Shown: piece after piece, positions 18,863-27,747 of the stretch
How positions within the stretch are numbered: position 1 is the stretch's first letter
Layout of the letters: each line of letters starts with the position of its first letter
Source of the DNA: Chloroflexota bacterium
Lineage (GTDB): Bacteria > Chloroflexota > Dormibacteria > Dormibacterales > Dormibacteraceae
Assembly (NCBI GenBank): GCA_005882115.1
Contig: VBEG01000037.1
Span: 1 to 42,759 of the forward strand
Length of the DNA: 42,759 bases
Direction: 5' to 3'
Position numbers and translations under genes: made by a program
The notes under the pieces: model-generated
Databases searched by the model: none
What the model saw: only the letters and a program-made list of their open reading frames with translations
What the model was told of the DNA's origin: nothing

Positions 18863-20676
18863 CGGGCGGGGACGTAAATCTTCTGGGTCACGAACACGTC
18901 GAGCAGGTCGCGGTCGAGCTTGCCCTGCCGCGCTTCGTCATGAAGGATGTCGAGGGCCGTAGTCGCCGGCACCGCTCTCTTGTACGGACGGTCCTGCGCA
19001 GTCAACGCGTCAAAGATGTCGGCGATCGTCATCATCCTGGCCTGCAGCGGAATCTGCTCGCCGGTCAAGCCACGCGGGTAGCCAGATCCGTCGAGCTTTT
19101 CGTGATGACCGTAAGCGATCTCGGGGATGCCTTTCATCACCGGTGTCCACGGGATCTTGGTCAGGAAGTGGAAGCTGTGAGTGACGTGCGCCTCCATCTC
19201 GAGCCGTTCCTGGGGATCGAGCGTCCCTTTGCGGATGCTGAGGAATCTGAACTCCTGCGGCTCCAGCATCGGATGCGGGTTGCCTGAGATGTCGTAGTAC
19301 GTCTGCTGCGCGAGAAACTCGATCATCGAGGCCTTGTCCTCCGGCATCACCGTCGGCTCATTCGCAGCCACCACACTCTGCACCCACTTTCTCAGCTGCA
19401 CGAGCTCTTCTTGCAACCGCTCGTCGATCTGGTCCAGCGCCGAGCCATTCCTTCCGGCACGCAGCGCCTCGAGCTTCTCCGATGCGTACTTGACCTGCAC
19501 CGACCGCTCGATGAACTCGAATCGGGCCTGGATCACCTCAAGCTGGCCTGGCACCAGCTTTTTCGCCTTGATGAGGATGTGCTCGCGCACACCGACCTTG
19601 CCGAAGTCGTGCAGGAGACACGCGTAGCGCAGCTCCTTGAACTGGTCTTCGGTGAGCCGGACCTCGCGGTACTTGCCCGTGTCGATCTCGGTGACCGCGT
19701 GGGCCAGTCGCGCGGTGAGGCCCTCGACGCGGCCCGAGTGGCCGGCCGTGGTCGGGTCTCGTTGCTCGATCGCGGTGACGCTGGCCTGAACGAATCCGTC
19801 GAACAGCGTCTGAATTGAATCGAGGAGCGACTTGTTGTCGATGGCCACGGCTGCCTGGCTCGCGATCGACTCGATCATCTCCACATCGTCGGGCTGGAAG
19901 CTGGCCACCTCAGCGTCGACGTTGTCAAGCGTGAGCCTCGTTTCGAATTGGCGCTTGGCGTTGATCAGCTGCACGGCGCCGACCACGTCGTTGTTGTAGT
20001 CGCGCATCGGTACGGTGAGCATCGACTTCGTTCGGTAGCCGAACTGCGCGTCAAAGCTCTTGCCGCCGACAGGTTTGCCGGGCGGGGGCTTGTATGCGTC
20101 CTCATAGATCTGGCTCTTGCCGGTGGACACCGTGTAGCCGACCACGCTCCTTTCGTCGACCGGCACGGTGAACGCCGAGTAGGTGTCCTTGTCGATCGAG
20201 TCGTTCTGGCTCGAGGCCAGGAACAGCTTCGGCGTGCCCTCTTCCTCCATCTTCAGCCATAGGCTCGCGCCATCCGCGTTTGTCAGCTGGCGCATCGTGG
20301 TGAGGATGAAGGACTGCAGACGGTCGATGTCCTTCTCCGCTGACAGCGCGATGCCGATTCGGTTGAGCTCGCGAAACTGACGATGCCGCCGGTGTGCCTC
20401 GTCCTCGAACTGCGTGACCTGCCGCTTGAGCGCGATGTTCTCCATGCCGACGCGGACCAGCTCGCGCACGGCCGAGGGCGGGGCGTCGGGAGGAACCTCG
20501 ATGGCGATCTCGGCGAGCTGTTCGGGCGCCTTCTGCCCGGGCCCGAGCACGACCAGAGCCGGCTGCTGGACCTTGGAGGGATCACCGAGCATTTCAGGTT
20601 CCAGACCCGCGCCTTCCAGGCCCGCAATCCGGCCGCCGTCGAGCACGTAGAGATGAAATCGCGGGGCCGTTTTCAT
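18859..20676 (-). CDS. GAF / HD-GYP protein with large insertion
   Basis: A 605-residue cytosolic signalling protein. Residues 1 to about 85 resemble a degenerate receiver-like domain, with a coiled-coil linker to about 105. A GAF sensor domain follows (about 107-285; ADGASLWLKM, KSMLTVPM, VVGAVQLIN). The HD-GYP phosphodiesterase domain (about 295-600) keeps H313, HDFGK (356-360), HHEKLDGSGYP (524-534) and IADIFDALTA (551-560). HD-GYP enzymes hydrolyse cyclic di-GMP or cGAMP-like nucleotides. Between HDFGK and GYP, residues about 372-483 form an extra mostly helical block not found in typical HD-GYP domains. A GTG start at 20697, overlapping coaX, would add seven residues. No GGDEF partner is in the window. 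Confidence 0.92.
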   Translation of the reverse strand: MKTAPRFHLYVLDGGRIAGLEGAGLEPEMLGDPSKVQQPALVVLGPGQKAPEQLAEIAIEVPPDAPPSAVRELVRVGMENIALKRQVTQFEDEAHRRHRQFRELNRIGIALSAEKDIDRLQSFILTTMRQLTNADGASLWLKMEEEGTPKLFLASSQNDSIDKDTYSAFTVPVDERSVVGYTVSTGKSQIYEDAYKPPPGKPVGGKSFDAQFGYRTKSMLTVPMRDYNNDVVGAVQLINAKRQFETRLTLDNVDAEVASFQPDDVEMIESIASQAAVAIDNKSLLDSIQTLFDGFVQASVTAIEQRDPTTAGHSGRVEGLTARLAHAVTEIDTGKYREVRLTEDQFKELRYACLLHDFGKVGVREHILIKAKKLVPGQLEVIQARFEFIERSVQVKYASEKLEALRAGRNGSALDQIDERLQEELVQLRKWVQSVVAANEPTVMPEDKASMIEFLAQQTYYDISGNPHPMLEPQEFRFLSIRKGTLDPQERLEMEAHVTHSFHFLTKIPWTPVMKGIPEIAYGHHEKLDGSGYPRGLTGEQIPLQARMMTIADIFDALTAQDRPYKRAVPATTALDILHDEARQGKLDRDLLDVFVTQKIYVPAR

Positions 20677-20683
20677 GAGCGGG

Positions 20684-21466
20684 CTACGTTCTAGCACCCC
20701 CGTCCGAATTTTGCGCGTAGATAAGGCGTAAACCCTCGAGGGTCAGCAGCGGGTCGGTGGTTTCGATGACGTTGGTGAGTCCCGCCACCAGCGAGGCCTG
20801 GCCGCCTGTGGCGATCACCCGCGCCTTTCCGCCGAGCTCGTCGACCATCCGTTTCACCATGCCCTCGACCTGGGCGACAAAGCCCCAGACAAGGCCGGAC
20901 TGGATCGAGGCCACCGTGTTGCGCCCGATCACCGAGTCGGGGGCCACAGGCTCGACCCGGCGCAGCATTGCCGTCTGGGACACCAAGGCGTCGAGCGAGA
21001 TCTCCACGCCGGGGGCAATTGCCCCGCCGAGGTAGTCGCCTTCGGCGTTGATCGCGTCGTACGTCACCGCGGTGCCGAAGTCGATCACGACGATCGGACC
21101 CCCATACTTCGAATACGCAGCCAGCGCGTTGGCGATCCGGTCGGCGCCTACGTCTTTGGGATTGTCGTAACGGATGCGGACGCTTGTCTTGACGCCCGGT
21201 CCGACCATCACCGGCTCGCATTTCAGGTAGCGCCGGGACGCCTCGACCAGCGCTGGATTCAGAGTCGGCACCACGCTCGAGATGACCACGCCGCTCACGA
21301 CCCCAAGATCGAATCCGCGCAGCTCGAAAAGCTGCTTTAGCTCGAGCGCCACCTCGTCGGCGGTTCGCTCGCGGTGGGACGTCACACGCCAGTCGGCGGC
21401 CAGTCGATCGCCGTCGAATAGCGCCACCGTCACGTTTGTATTGCCGACGTCGATCGCGAGCAGCAT
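20684..21466 (-). CDS. coaX: Type III pantothenate kinase
   Basis: A 260-residue ASKHA-fold kinase catalysing the first step of CoA synthesis (pantothenate to 4'-phosphopantothenate). This type is not inhibited by CoA. Motifs are LLAIDVGNTNVTVALF (2-17) for phosphate binding, DNPKDVGADRIANA with the pantothenate-site Asp/Arg, VIDFGTAVTYDAI, GGAIAPGVEISLDAL, and ATGGQASLV near the C-terminus. It starts 14 bp after the argH stop. It ends 7 bp before the ATG of the HD-GYP gene, or overlaps that gene if the GTG start is used. CoA genes more often sit near birA or ftsH; the argH-coaX order here may be lineage-specific. Confidence 0.95.
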   Translation of the reverse strand: MLLAIDVGNTNVTVALFDGDRLAADWRVTSHRERTADEVALELKQLFELRGFDLGVVSGVVISSVVPTLNPALVEASRRYLKCEPVMVGPGVKTSVRIRYDNPKDVGADRIANALAAYSKYGGPIVVIDFGTAVTYDAINAEGDYLGGAIAPGVEISLDALVSQTAMLRRVEPVAPDSVIGRNTVASIQSGLVWGFVAQVEGMVKRMVDELGGKARVIATGGQASLVAGLTNVIETTDPLLTLEGLRLIYAQNSDGGART

Positions 21467-21480
21467 GAGCCGCCCGAACT

Positions 21481-22830
21481 CTACCGTTCGTGAAGGGGGG
21501 TCGGACGCTTCTGGCCCCAGCGGCGCAACGCGACGGCCTCGCGCCGCACCACCCGGGCCCGGGCAGCCACACGGCGCTGATTGGGACCGCCGACGAGGTC
21601 ACGGCCTGCGACCGAAGACTTGGCATTGAATGATGTCGCGAAGGTGCCCTCCCGCACCTGCCCTGCGACCTCCTGGTGCGCCTTGCGAAAGGCGGTCCCT
21701 CCGCGGACCAGCTCCTCCGCGGCATCGGTGGCGAGCATGCTCGGGTCGCCTGCAGCCGCAGCCAGGCGCTGGCGGTCGAACTCCAGGTGCTCGACCAGGA
21801 TGGCCGCCGCCTCCAGGCAGTCGAACGTGTTGTCAACTGTTGCAAAGAGGGCTGTTTTGTCCTCCTGAAGGTCGCGGTCGTAGGCTAGCGGCAAGCCCTT
21901 GAGCGTGGTGGCGAGGGCGACGAGCGAACCGAGCGATCTCGCCGCACGGCCTCGGAGCAGCTCCGCGACGTCCGGGTTCTTCTTCTGCGGCATCAGGCTC
22001 GAGCCGGTCGAGATTTCGTCGGCCAGAGTCACAAACCCGAACTCCGCGCTCGCCCACAACACGATGTCTTCACCGAGCCGGCTGAGGTGGATACCAAGCA
22101 CGGCGCACGCGTACGCGAGGTCAAGCGCGAAGTCGCGATCTGATACGGCGTCGATGCTGTTCTCCGTGAGCCTGGTGAAGCCGAGCTCGCGGGCGACCAC
22201 GTCACGGCGCAGGGGCAGGGTTGTCGCGGCCAGCGCGCCCGAGCCCAACGGCATTTCTCCCGATGATGCGTATGCCTGCCGGAATCGGGCGGCGTCCCGA
22301 AGCAGCGGTTCGGCGTGTGCCAGGAGGTGGTGCCCCAGCGTGACAGGCTGCGCGCGCTGGAGATGCGTGTAGCCCGGCATGAGCCATCCCGCATGGGTCA
22401 GGGCTTTGCTCGCGAGGGCCTCGATAAGGGCGGCGAGGCCGACCGTCGCCTCGGCCGCGGCGTCACGGCAGAAGAGCCTCAGATCCAGTGCGATCTGGTC
22501 GTTGCGCGAACGACCCGCGTGCAAAGAAGCGCCGGCGGGCGTGATCTCGGTGAGCCTGCGCTCGATCGCCGTGTGGATGTCCTCATCTGTCGGTCGGAAC
22601 TTGAACGCGCCTTCGTCGAGCTCCCGCTTGACCCGGCGAAGTCCGCGCTCGATCGCCGTCGCCTGGGTCTTCGACAGCAGACGTGCCGCCGCAAGACCTC
22701 GAGCATGCGCGAGGCTGCCCGCGACGTCGTACGGATAGAGCTCGTAGTCCATCTCGAGTGAGGAGGCAAACCGTTCGAGCTCGGGCAGCATCGGCCCGCT
22801 GAAGCGCCCGCTCCAGAGCTTCTTACCCAT
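21481..22830 (-). CDS. argH: Argininosuccinate lyase
   Basis: A 449-residue tetrameric lyase of the fumarase/aspartase superfamily. It splits argininosuccinate into arginine and fumarate, the final step of arginine synthesis. The N-terminus is KKLWSGRFSG, then DEDIHTAIERRL, HAGRSRNDQIALDLRL, PGYTHLQRAQPVTLGHHLLAH, and the flexible catalytic loop GSSLMPQKKNPDVAELLRGRA with its Ser. It begins 11 bp after the argG stop. The last ~40 residues (VRREAVALRRWGQKRPTP) are basic and unusual but in frame. It closes the argCJBDRGH operon, and coaX follows closely. Confidence 0.97.
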   Translation of the reverse strand: MGKKLWSGRFSGPMLPELERFASSLEMDYELYPYDVAGSLAHARGLAAARLLSKTQATAIERGLRRVKRELDEGAFKFRPTDEDIHTAIERRLTEITPAGASLHAGRSRNDQIALDLRLFCRDAAAEATVGLAALIEALASKALTHAGWLMPGYTHLQRAQPVTLGHHLLAHAEPLLRDAARFRQAYASSGEMPLGSGALAATTLPLRRDVVARELGFTRLTENSIDAVSDRDFALDLAYACAVLGIHLSRLGEDIVLWASAEFGFVTLADEISTGSSLMPQKKNPDVAELLRGRAARSLGSLVALATTLKGLPLAYDRDLQEDKTALFATVDNTFDCLEAAAILVEHLEFDRQRLAAAAGDPSMLATDAAEELVRGGTAFRKAHQEVAGQVREGTFATSFNAKSSVAGRDLVGGPNQRRVAARARVVRREAVALRRWGQKRPTPLHER

Positions 22831-22841
22831 CGCTTTGCGGG

Positions 22842-24152
22842 CTATGGTGCGAGCCTCTTCACGTCACCCAATAAGTTGCCGAGGTCCCTTTCCTGGAGCC
22901 GGCCCTGGACCCGCGCCGAGGTGCGCACGCCCATACCCCAGAGCTTGATGAAGCCCGCCGCCGCCGACTGGTCGAACTGATCACCCTTGCCGTACGTGGC
23001 GAGCGAGAGCTGATAGAGCTGATGCGGACCCTTCCGGCCCACGACCTGCGACGAGCCTTTGAAGAGCTTCAACCTCACGTCGCCCGTCACGTGGCGTTGC
23101 GTCTCCGCGACGAATGCGTAGAGGGCGTCGCGCAATGGGCTGAACCACAGGCCGTCATAGACCATCTGCGCCCATTGCTGCGCGACAAGGTCTTTGAACC
23201 GCGCGACCTCCTTCGGCAGGGTGATGTCTTCGAGAGCCTGGTGAGCTTGCAAGAGGAGGATGGCAGCGGGTGCCTCGTAGATCTCGCGCGATTTGATGCC
23301 GATGAGCCGGTTCTCGAGATGATCGATCCGGCCGACGCCGCTTTCGCCTCCCACCTTGTTCAACGCAGTTACGAGCTCGAGAGCGGCGGTCGGATTGCCG
23401 TCAAGAGCGACAGGGATCCCTTCCTTGAACGCGATCTCAACGTAGGTGGGCTCGTCGGGACACTGGCGTGGATCGCGTGTCCACGCGTAGACATCTTTTG
23501 GCGGCTCTGCCCACGGATCTTCGAGAACTCCCGCTTCGATCGACCGGCCCCACAGGTTCTCGTCCGTCGAGTACGGCGACCGCGTCGTCGCCGGCACCTC
23601 GATGCCGTGCTTGCTGGCGTACTCGATCTCATCGTCGCGGTTCATGTTCCATTCGCGCACCGGCGCCACGACCTGCAGATCGGGTGCGAGCGCTGCTGTG
23701 GTGACGTCAAACCTCACCTGGTCATTGCCCTTGCCGGTGCAGCCGTGCGCCACTGCCTGCGCGCCCTCCCGGCGGGCGACCTCGACCATCATGGCGGCGA
23801 TCAGCGGGCGCCCGAGCGCGGTGGCGAGGGGATACTCCTTTTCGTAGACGGCGCCCGCCTGCAATGAGGGCCATACGAAAAGCTGGATGAATGGCAGCCT
23901 CCCGTCGGCCACATACGCGGCGGAGGCGCCGGTCTTCAAGGCGCGGGTCTGAATGGCGTCGAGATCTTTCTTCTCACCCAGGTCGACGGTGAACGCGATT
24001 ACGTCCCAGCCCTGGTCTTTCAACCAGCGGATCGCGACCGAGGTGTCCAGCCCGCCCGAATAGGCGAGCACGACTTTCTTGTTTTGGTGGGGGATATCCC
24101 CCCGTCGCGGCGGCCTGGCAGAGCCCGCGCCGGCGCCCCCCTCAGCCGGCAT
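22842..24152 (-). CDS. argG: Argininosuccinate synthase
   Basis: A 436-residue ATP-dependent synthase that joins citrulline and aspartate. The N-type ATP pyrophosphatase P-loop VVLAYSGGLDTSVAIRWL begins about residue 26. Further landmarks are VAHGCTGKGNDQVRFD, REWNMNRDDEIEYA, IDHLENRLIGIKSREIYEAPA and ALYAFVAETQRHVTGDVRLKLFKG. The only plausible initiator before the P-loop is ATG 24152, which overlaps argR by 11 bases and adds about 25 Gly/Ala/Pro/Arg-rich residues missing from most ArgG proteins. No ribosome site is seen, so translation may depend on coupling to argR. A perfect 14-bp palindrome lies in this extension at 24089-24102. Confidence 0.95.
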   Translation of the reverse strand: MPAEGGAGAGSARPPRRGDIPHQNKKVVLAYSGGLDTSVAIRWLKDQGWDVIAFTVDLGEKKDLDAIQTRALKTGASAAYVADGRLPFIQLFVWPSLQAGAVYEKEYPLATALGRPLIAAMMVEVARREGAQAVAHGCTGKGNDQVRFDVTTAALAPDLQVVAPVREWNMNRDDEIEYASKHGIEVPATTRSPYSTDENLWGRSIEAGVLEDPWAEPPKDVYAWTRDPRQCPDEPTYVEIAFKEGIPVALDGNPTAALELVTALNKVGGESGVGRIDHLENRLIGIKSREIYEAPAAILLLQAHQALEDITLPKEVARFKDLVAQQWAQMVYDGLWFSPLRDALYAFVAETQRHVTGDVRLKLFKGSSQVVGRKGPHQLYQLSLATYGKGDQFDQSAAAGFIKLWGMGVRTSARVQGRLQERDLGNLLGDVKRLAP

Positions 24153-24549
24153 TCGCCAGCAGTTCTTTGAGCGCGCGGCCGGCGCTGCGCTTGCGCAGGA
24201 CCGCGATGATCGTGTCATCACCGGCCACCGTGCCGGCGATGCCGGGCAGTGCCGCCTCATCGATCCGGCGCGCGACGAGGTTGGCCGTCCCCGGCGGCGT
24301 CCTGATCACGGCCATCGGGTCGATGAACTCGACTGAGAGGACGAGCTCGCGCACCAGCCCGGACGAGCTGCGGTAGCCGCTGCCCGACCGGACGAGTCCG
24401 AGCTCCTGGATGTCGCGCGAGATCGTGGCCTGGGTCGCGCGCATGCCCCGGCGCGCGAGCGCCGCCGCGATCGCGTGCTGCGTGTGGGCTGAGCCGTGAG
24501 TGACCAGCTCGAGGATCGCGCTGTGCCGCTCGGCCTTGGTCGCTGTCAT
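24142..24549 (-). CDS. argR: Arginine repressor ArgR
   Basis: A 135-residue arginine-responsive transcription factor. The N-terminal winged helix (about 5-60) has the recognition region ATQATISRDIQELGL (38-52). The C-terminal oligomerisation and arginine-binding domain (about 65-135) keeps GTVAGDDTIIAVLR (106-119), whose DD pair contacts arginine. ATG 24549 overlaps the argD stop by four bases, so it is made as part of the operon. It very likely binds the two ARG-box-like sites in front of argC and represses its own operon. The longer open frame upstream to 24855 is an argD shadow. Confidence 0.96.
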   Translation of the reverse strand: MTATKAERHSAILELVTHGSAHTQHAIAAALARRGMRATQATISRDIQELGLVRSGSGYRSSSGLVRELVLSVEFIDPMAVIRTPPGTANLVARRIDEAALPGIAGTVAGDDTIIAVLRKRSAGRALKELLANAG

Positions 24550-25700
24550 CGCGCGGCCTTGCGCATGACCGAATGCGCCCTGTCGATCTGCTCGGCGGTG
24601 ATGATCAGCGGCGGCACCAGGCGCACGGAGTGGTCGTCGACGGCGTTGACGATCAGGCCGCCGTCGAGGCACGCCTGCTGAAACGGCTTCGCCTTCGCGT
24701 CCTCGAACTCGAACGCTTGCATGAGGCCTACCCCCCGAACGTCTTTCGCTCCGAGGTCGCCGAGGGAGGACTCGAGGAGCTCGCCCATCTCCGCCGCATG
24801 GCCGACCAGCCCGTCGCGCTCGATGACATGGAGCACCGCGGACGCGACGGAACATGCGAGCGGATTGCCGCCGAATGTCGAGCCGTGATCACCGGGCTCG
24901 AAGACGTCGGCCCGTTGGTTGGCCAGGCATGCACCGATGGGCAGCCCGCCTCCGAGCCCTTTGGCCAGAGTCATCACGTCCGGCGTGATTCCGGCGTGCT
25001 GATGAGCAAACCAGCGTCCGGTCCGGCCCAGGCCGGTCTGGACCTCATCGAGGATGAGGAGGAGGTTTTGTTTGTCGCACCAGTCTCGCACCTGTCGCAG
25101 GTAGCCCGGTGCGGCGGGGATCACGCCGATCTCGCCCATCACGGGCTCGAGCATCACGGCAACGGTCTTGTCAGTGGTCGCGGCCTGAATGGCCTCGGCG
25201 TCGTTGTACGCGACGTGGACGAAGCCGTCGGGAAGCGGTCGAAACGGGTCGGAGTACTTGTGCTGCCCGCCGGCCGCGATCGTGGCGAGGGTGCGGCCGT
25301 GAAACGAACCGGCGGTGGTGATCATCTCGAAGGCGCCGTCGCGATTCTTGGTCCCCCACTTGCGCGCAAGCTTGATCGCCGCCTCGTTGGCTTCGGCTCC
25401 GGAGTTACAGAAGAAGACGCGCGACGGGAACGACAGCTCAACGAGGCGACGGGCGAGGTCGACCTGTGGCTGCGTGAAGTACAGGTTCGATGTGTGGATC
25501 AGCTCGGCCGACTGTCTCGACACCGCGGCGACGACGTCCGGGTGCGCGTGGCCGAGAAGGTTGACCGCGATGCCGGCCACAAGGTCGAGGTACTCGCGAC
25601 CCGAGTCGTCATAGAGCAGGCAACCGCGACCTCGGACGAACGTCACCGGCAGACGGCGGCCGGTCTGCATCAAGTAGCGCTCGGCGAGCTCTACTGTCAC
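24546..25700 (-). CDS. argD: Acetylornithine aminotransferase
   Basis: A 384-residue class III PLP-dependent aminotransferase converting N-acetylglutamate semialdehyde to N-acetylornithine. The PLP-phosphate site is FFCNSGAEANEAAIKLARKWG, followed by SFHGRTLATIAAGGQ, the LLLILDEVQTGLGRTG Asp that contacts the pyridine nitrogen, the Lys of TLAKGLGGGLPIGA that binds PLP, and STFGGNPLAC. The start GTG 25700 overlaps the argB stop by four bases (GTGA). Upstream residues of the open frame have no family match. argR, not argF, follows directly, so ornithine carbamoyltransferase must be encoded elsewhere. Confidence 0.97.
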   Translation of the reverse strand: MTVELAERYLMQTGRRLPVTFVRGRGCLLYDDSGREYLDLVAGIAVNLLGHAHPDVVAAVSRQSAELIHTSNLYFTQPQVDLARRLVELSFPSRVFFCNSGAEANEAAIKLARKWGTKNRDGAFEMITTAGSFHGRTLATIAAGGQHKYSDPFRPLPDGFVHVAYNDAEAIQAATTDKTVAVMLEPVMGEIGVIPAAPGYLRQVRDWCDKQNLLLILDEVQTGLGRTGRWFAHQHAGITPDVMTLAKGLGGGLPIGACLANQRADVFEPGDHGSTFGGNPLACSVASAVLHVIERDGLVGHAAEMGELLESSLGDLGAKDVRGVGLMQAFEFEDAKAKPFQQACLDGGLIVNAVDDHSVRLVPPLIITAEQIDRAHSVMRKAAR

Positions 25701-26533
25701 GGCGTGACCATCGTCCCGATGCCTGCTTCGGTGAACAGCTCGAGCAGGAGCGCGTGCTTGGTCCTGCCGTCGACGATGTGCGCGAGCGGCACGCCGTCCA
25801 GGGCGCGCAGGCACGCCTCGAGCTTGGGGATCATCCCGCCGGTGACCTCGCCCTTCTCGATGCGTTGGCGCGCGTCGTCCTTCGACAGCACGGCAACCAC
25901 CTCCCCGTCGACGCCCTGGACGCCCGGCACGTCGGTCAGCAGGATGACCTTCGCCGCACCCAGCGCGACCGCGATCTCGGCCGCGACCGTGTCGGCGTTG
26001 ATGTTGTACGCATGGCCGTCGTAGCCCAGGCCGATCGACGCGATCACCGGGATGTAGCCGCGGCTCAGCAGCGCCGTGATCGGCTCCTTATTCACCTGCG
26101 TGACGCGCCCGACGTAGCCCATCGACTCGTCGAGCGGCTCGGCGATGATCGTCGGGCCATCCTCCCCGCTCATGCCGACGGCCTGGCCGCCAAGACGGTG
26201 AATCGCCGCCACGAGGTCCGGGCTGACCTTGCCGGTCAACACCATCTTCACGACCTCCATAGTTTTGTCGTCGGTGATCCGCAATCCGTTCTTGAACTCG
26301 GCCTTGAGACCCAGGCGCTCGCTCATCGCCGTGATCTCGGGTCCGCCCCCATGCACCAACACTGGTTGCATGCCGACGTAGCGCAGGAGCACAACGTCGA
26401 GCAGCGTCTCGTCGCGCGCGTGCTCGATCGCGTTTCCGCCGACCTTGATGACCACGATCTGGCCGTGGAAGCGCTTGATGTAGGGCAGCGCCTCGACGAG
26501 AACCTTGGCCCGTTCCGCGACGGTGAGGGTCAT
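25697..26533 (-). CDS. argB: Acetylglutamate kinase
   Basis: A 278-residue amino-acid kinase phosphorylating N-acetylglutamate with ATP. The N-terminal lobe has QIVVIKVGGNAI with the catalytic Lys, PVLVHGGGPEITAMSERLG for substrate and phosphate binding, and FKNGLRITDDKTMEVVKMVLTGKV. The ATP lobe shows YNINADTVAAEIAVALGA, KVILLTDVPGV and GGMIPKLEACLRAL. ATG 26533 overlaps the argJ stop by four bases. In related linear pathways this is the arginine feedback point. The N-terminal MTLTVAERAKVLVEALPYIKRF helix resembles the extra helix of arginine-sensitive enzymes, so feedback inhibition is plausible. Confidence 0.97.
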   Translation of the reverse strand: MTLTVAERAKVLVEALPYIKRFHGQIVVIKVGGNAIEHARDETLLDVVLLRYVGMQPVLVHGGGPEITAMSERLGLKAEFKNGLRITDDKTMEVVKMVLTGKVSPDLVAAIHRLGGQAVGMSGEDGPTIIAEPLDESMGYVGRVTQVNKEPITALLSRGYIPVIASIGLGYDGHAYNINADTVAAEIAVALGAAKVILLTDVPGVQGVDGEVVAVLSKDDARQRIEKGEVTGGMIPKLEACLRALDGVPLAHIVDGRTKHALLLELFTEAGIGTMVTP

Positions 26534-27747
26534 GTCGTGTAGTCCGCGTTGATTCGCACGTATTCCTCCGATAGGTCGCAGCCCCAGGCCTCGGCGCTTC
26601 CCTCCGCCAGGCCCAGTTTCGCCACGATCTCGATCTCCGGCTGCTCGAACGCGCGGCGTACCGCCGCCAGGTCGACGTCGACGCCCGAGCCGCGCTCGAA
26701 GACAACAAGGCCTCCGACCGTCAGGTGGAGGCGGTCGAGCGCAAGCTCGGCGCCACTGTAGCCGAGGGCGCACACGATGCGGCCCCAGTTCGGATCGCCG
26801 CCGTGGACGGCGGTCTTGACCAGGCTCGAAGACGCCACCGCGCGCGCCGCGGTCCGCGCCTCGTCGTTGGTCGCGGCGTCCAGGACCTTGACGGTGATCA
26901 GCTTGGTCGCGCCCTCGCCATCTCGCGCGATGGCGCGCGACAGCTCCTGCGCCACGTGAGTCAGCGCTGCCTGCAGCTGCTCCTCTTCCACACTCCCCGC
27001 GCGGACTGGCTCGTTGCCGGCCGCGCCGTTGGCAAGGATCAGGAAGCTGTCGTTGGTCGAGCTGTCACCGTCGACCGTCACCTGGTTGAAGCTGCGGTCG
27101 GCGACGGTTTTCACCATCCTTGCCATCAGCCCGGCCTCCACCGCGGCGTCAGTCGTGATGTAGGCGAGCATCGTCGCCATGTTGGGGTGGATCATCCCGG
27201 ACCCCTTGCACATCCCACCCACGCGAACTGTGACGCCGCCGACGTCGACCTCGACGTGGGCGGTCTTGGGGTGGGTGTCGGTCGTCATGATCGCGCGCGC
27301 CGCGGACTCGCCCCCGTCGGGGCTGAGCGTTTCGCACGCTTGCGCGATTCCAGGCTTGATCGCGTCCATCGGCAGGAAGCGGCCGATCACGCCGGTGGAG
27401 CTGACGAGCACCTGGTCCGGGTCGAGGTCGAGCCTGTCCGCCGACAGCTTCGCCATCAGCAGCGCGTCGCGGAATCCCTGCGCTCCCGTGCAAGCATTCG
27501 CGTTGCCGGAGTTGATCGTCAGCGCCTGGACGCGGTTGCGCTGCAGGTGCAACTGGTCGATCACCACAGAGGCCGACTTCACCTTGTTCGTGGTGAAGAC
27601 GCCGCCGGTATCGCACGGATGCGCGGAGTGGACGACGCACAGGTCGTCGCGCTGGTTGGTCGGGATGGCGGACGCGCCGGTGGTGAACGCTTTGATGCCG
27701 CACGCCGCCGTGCCCGCCCGAAATCCGCGGGCGAATGTCACGGCCAT
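26530..27747 (-). CDS. argJ: Bifunctional ArgJ acetyltransferase
   Basis: A 405-residue Ntn-type enzyme that moves acetyl groups from N-acetylornithine to glutamate, and in the bifunctional form also makes N-acetylglutamate from acetyl-CoA. The precursor cleaves itself between Ala191 and Thr192 in KGSGMIHPNMATMLAY, giving two chains with Thr192 as nucleophile. Other marks are INSGNANACTG (78-88), SSTGVIGRFLPM and VKTAVHGGDPNWGRI. The true start is ATG 27747, overlapping argC by 10 bases; the open frame to 28425 is an argC shadow. No argA is seen, as expected for a recycled-acetyl pathway. Confidence 0.96.
   Translation of the reverse strand: MAVTFARGFRAGTAACGIKAFTTGASAIPTNQRDDLCVVHSAHPCDTGGVFTTNKVKSASVVIDQLHLQRNRVQALTINSGNANACTGAQGFRDALLMAKLSADRLDLDPDQVLVSSTGVIGRFLPMDAIKPGIAQACETLSPDGGESAARAIMTTDTHPKTAHVEVDVGGVTVRVGGMCKGSGMIHPNMATMLAYITTDAAVEAGLMARMVKTVADRSFNQVTVDGDSSTNDSFLILANGAAGNEPVRAGSVEEEQLQAALTHVAQELSRAIARDGEGATKLITVKVLDAATNDEARTAARAVASSSLVKTAVHGGDPNWGRIVCALGYSGAELALDRLHLTVGGLVVFERGSGVDVDLAAVRRAFEQPEIEIVAKLGLAEGSAEAWGCDLSEEYVRINADYTT

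Noticed and set aside
24089-24102. GGGGGATATCCCCC as a terminator between argR and argG
   Set aside because: No loop or U-tract, and argG must be read through it; kept only as an oddity in the argG start finding.
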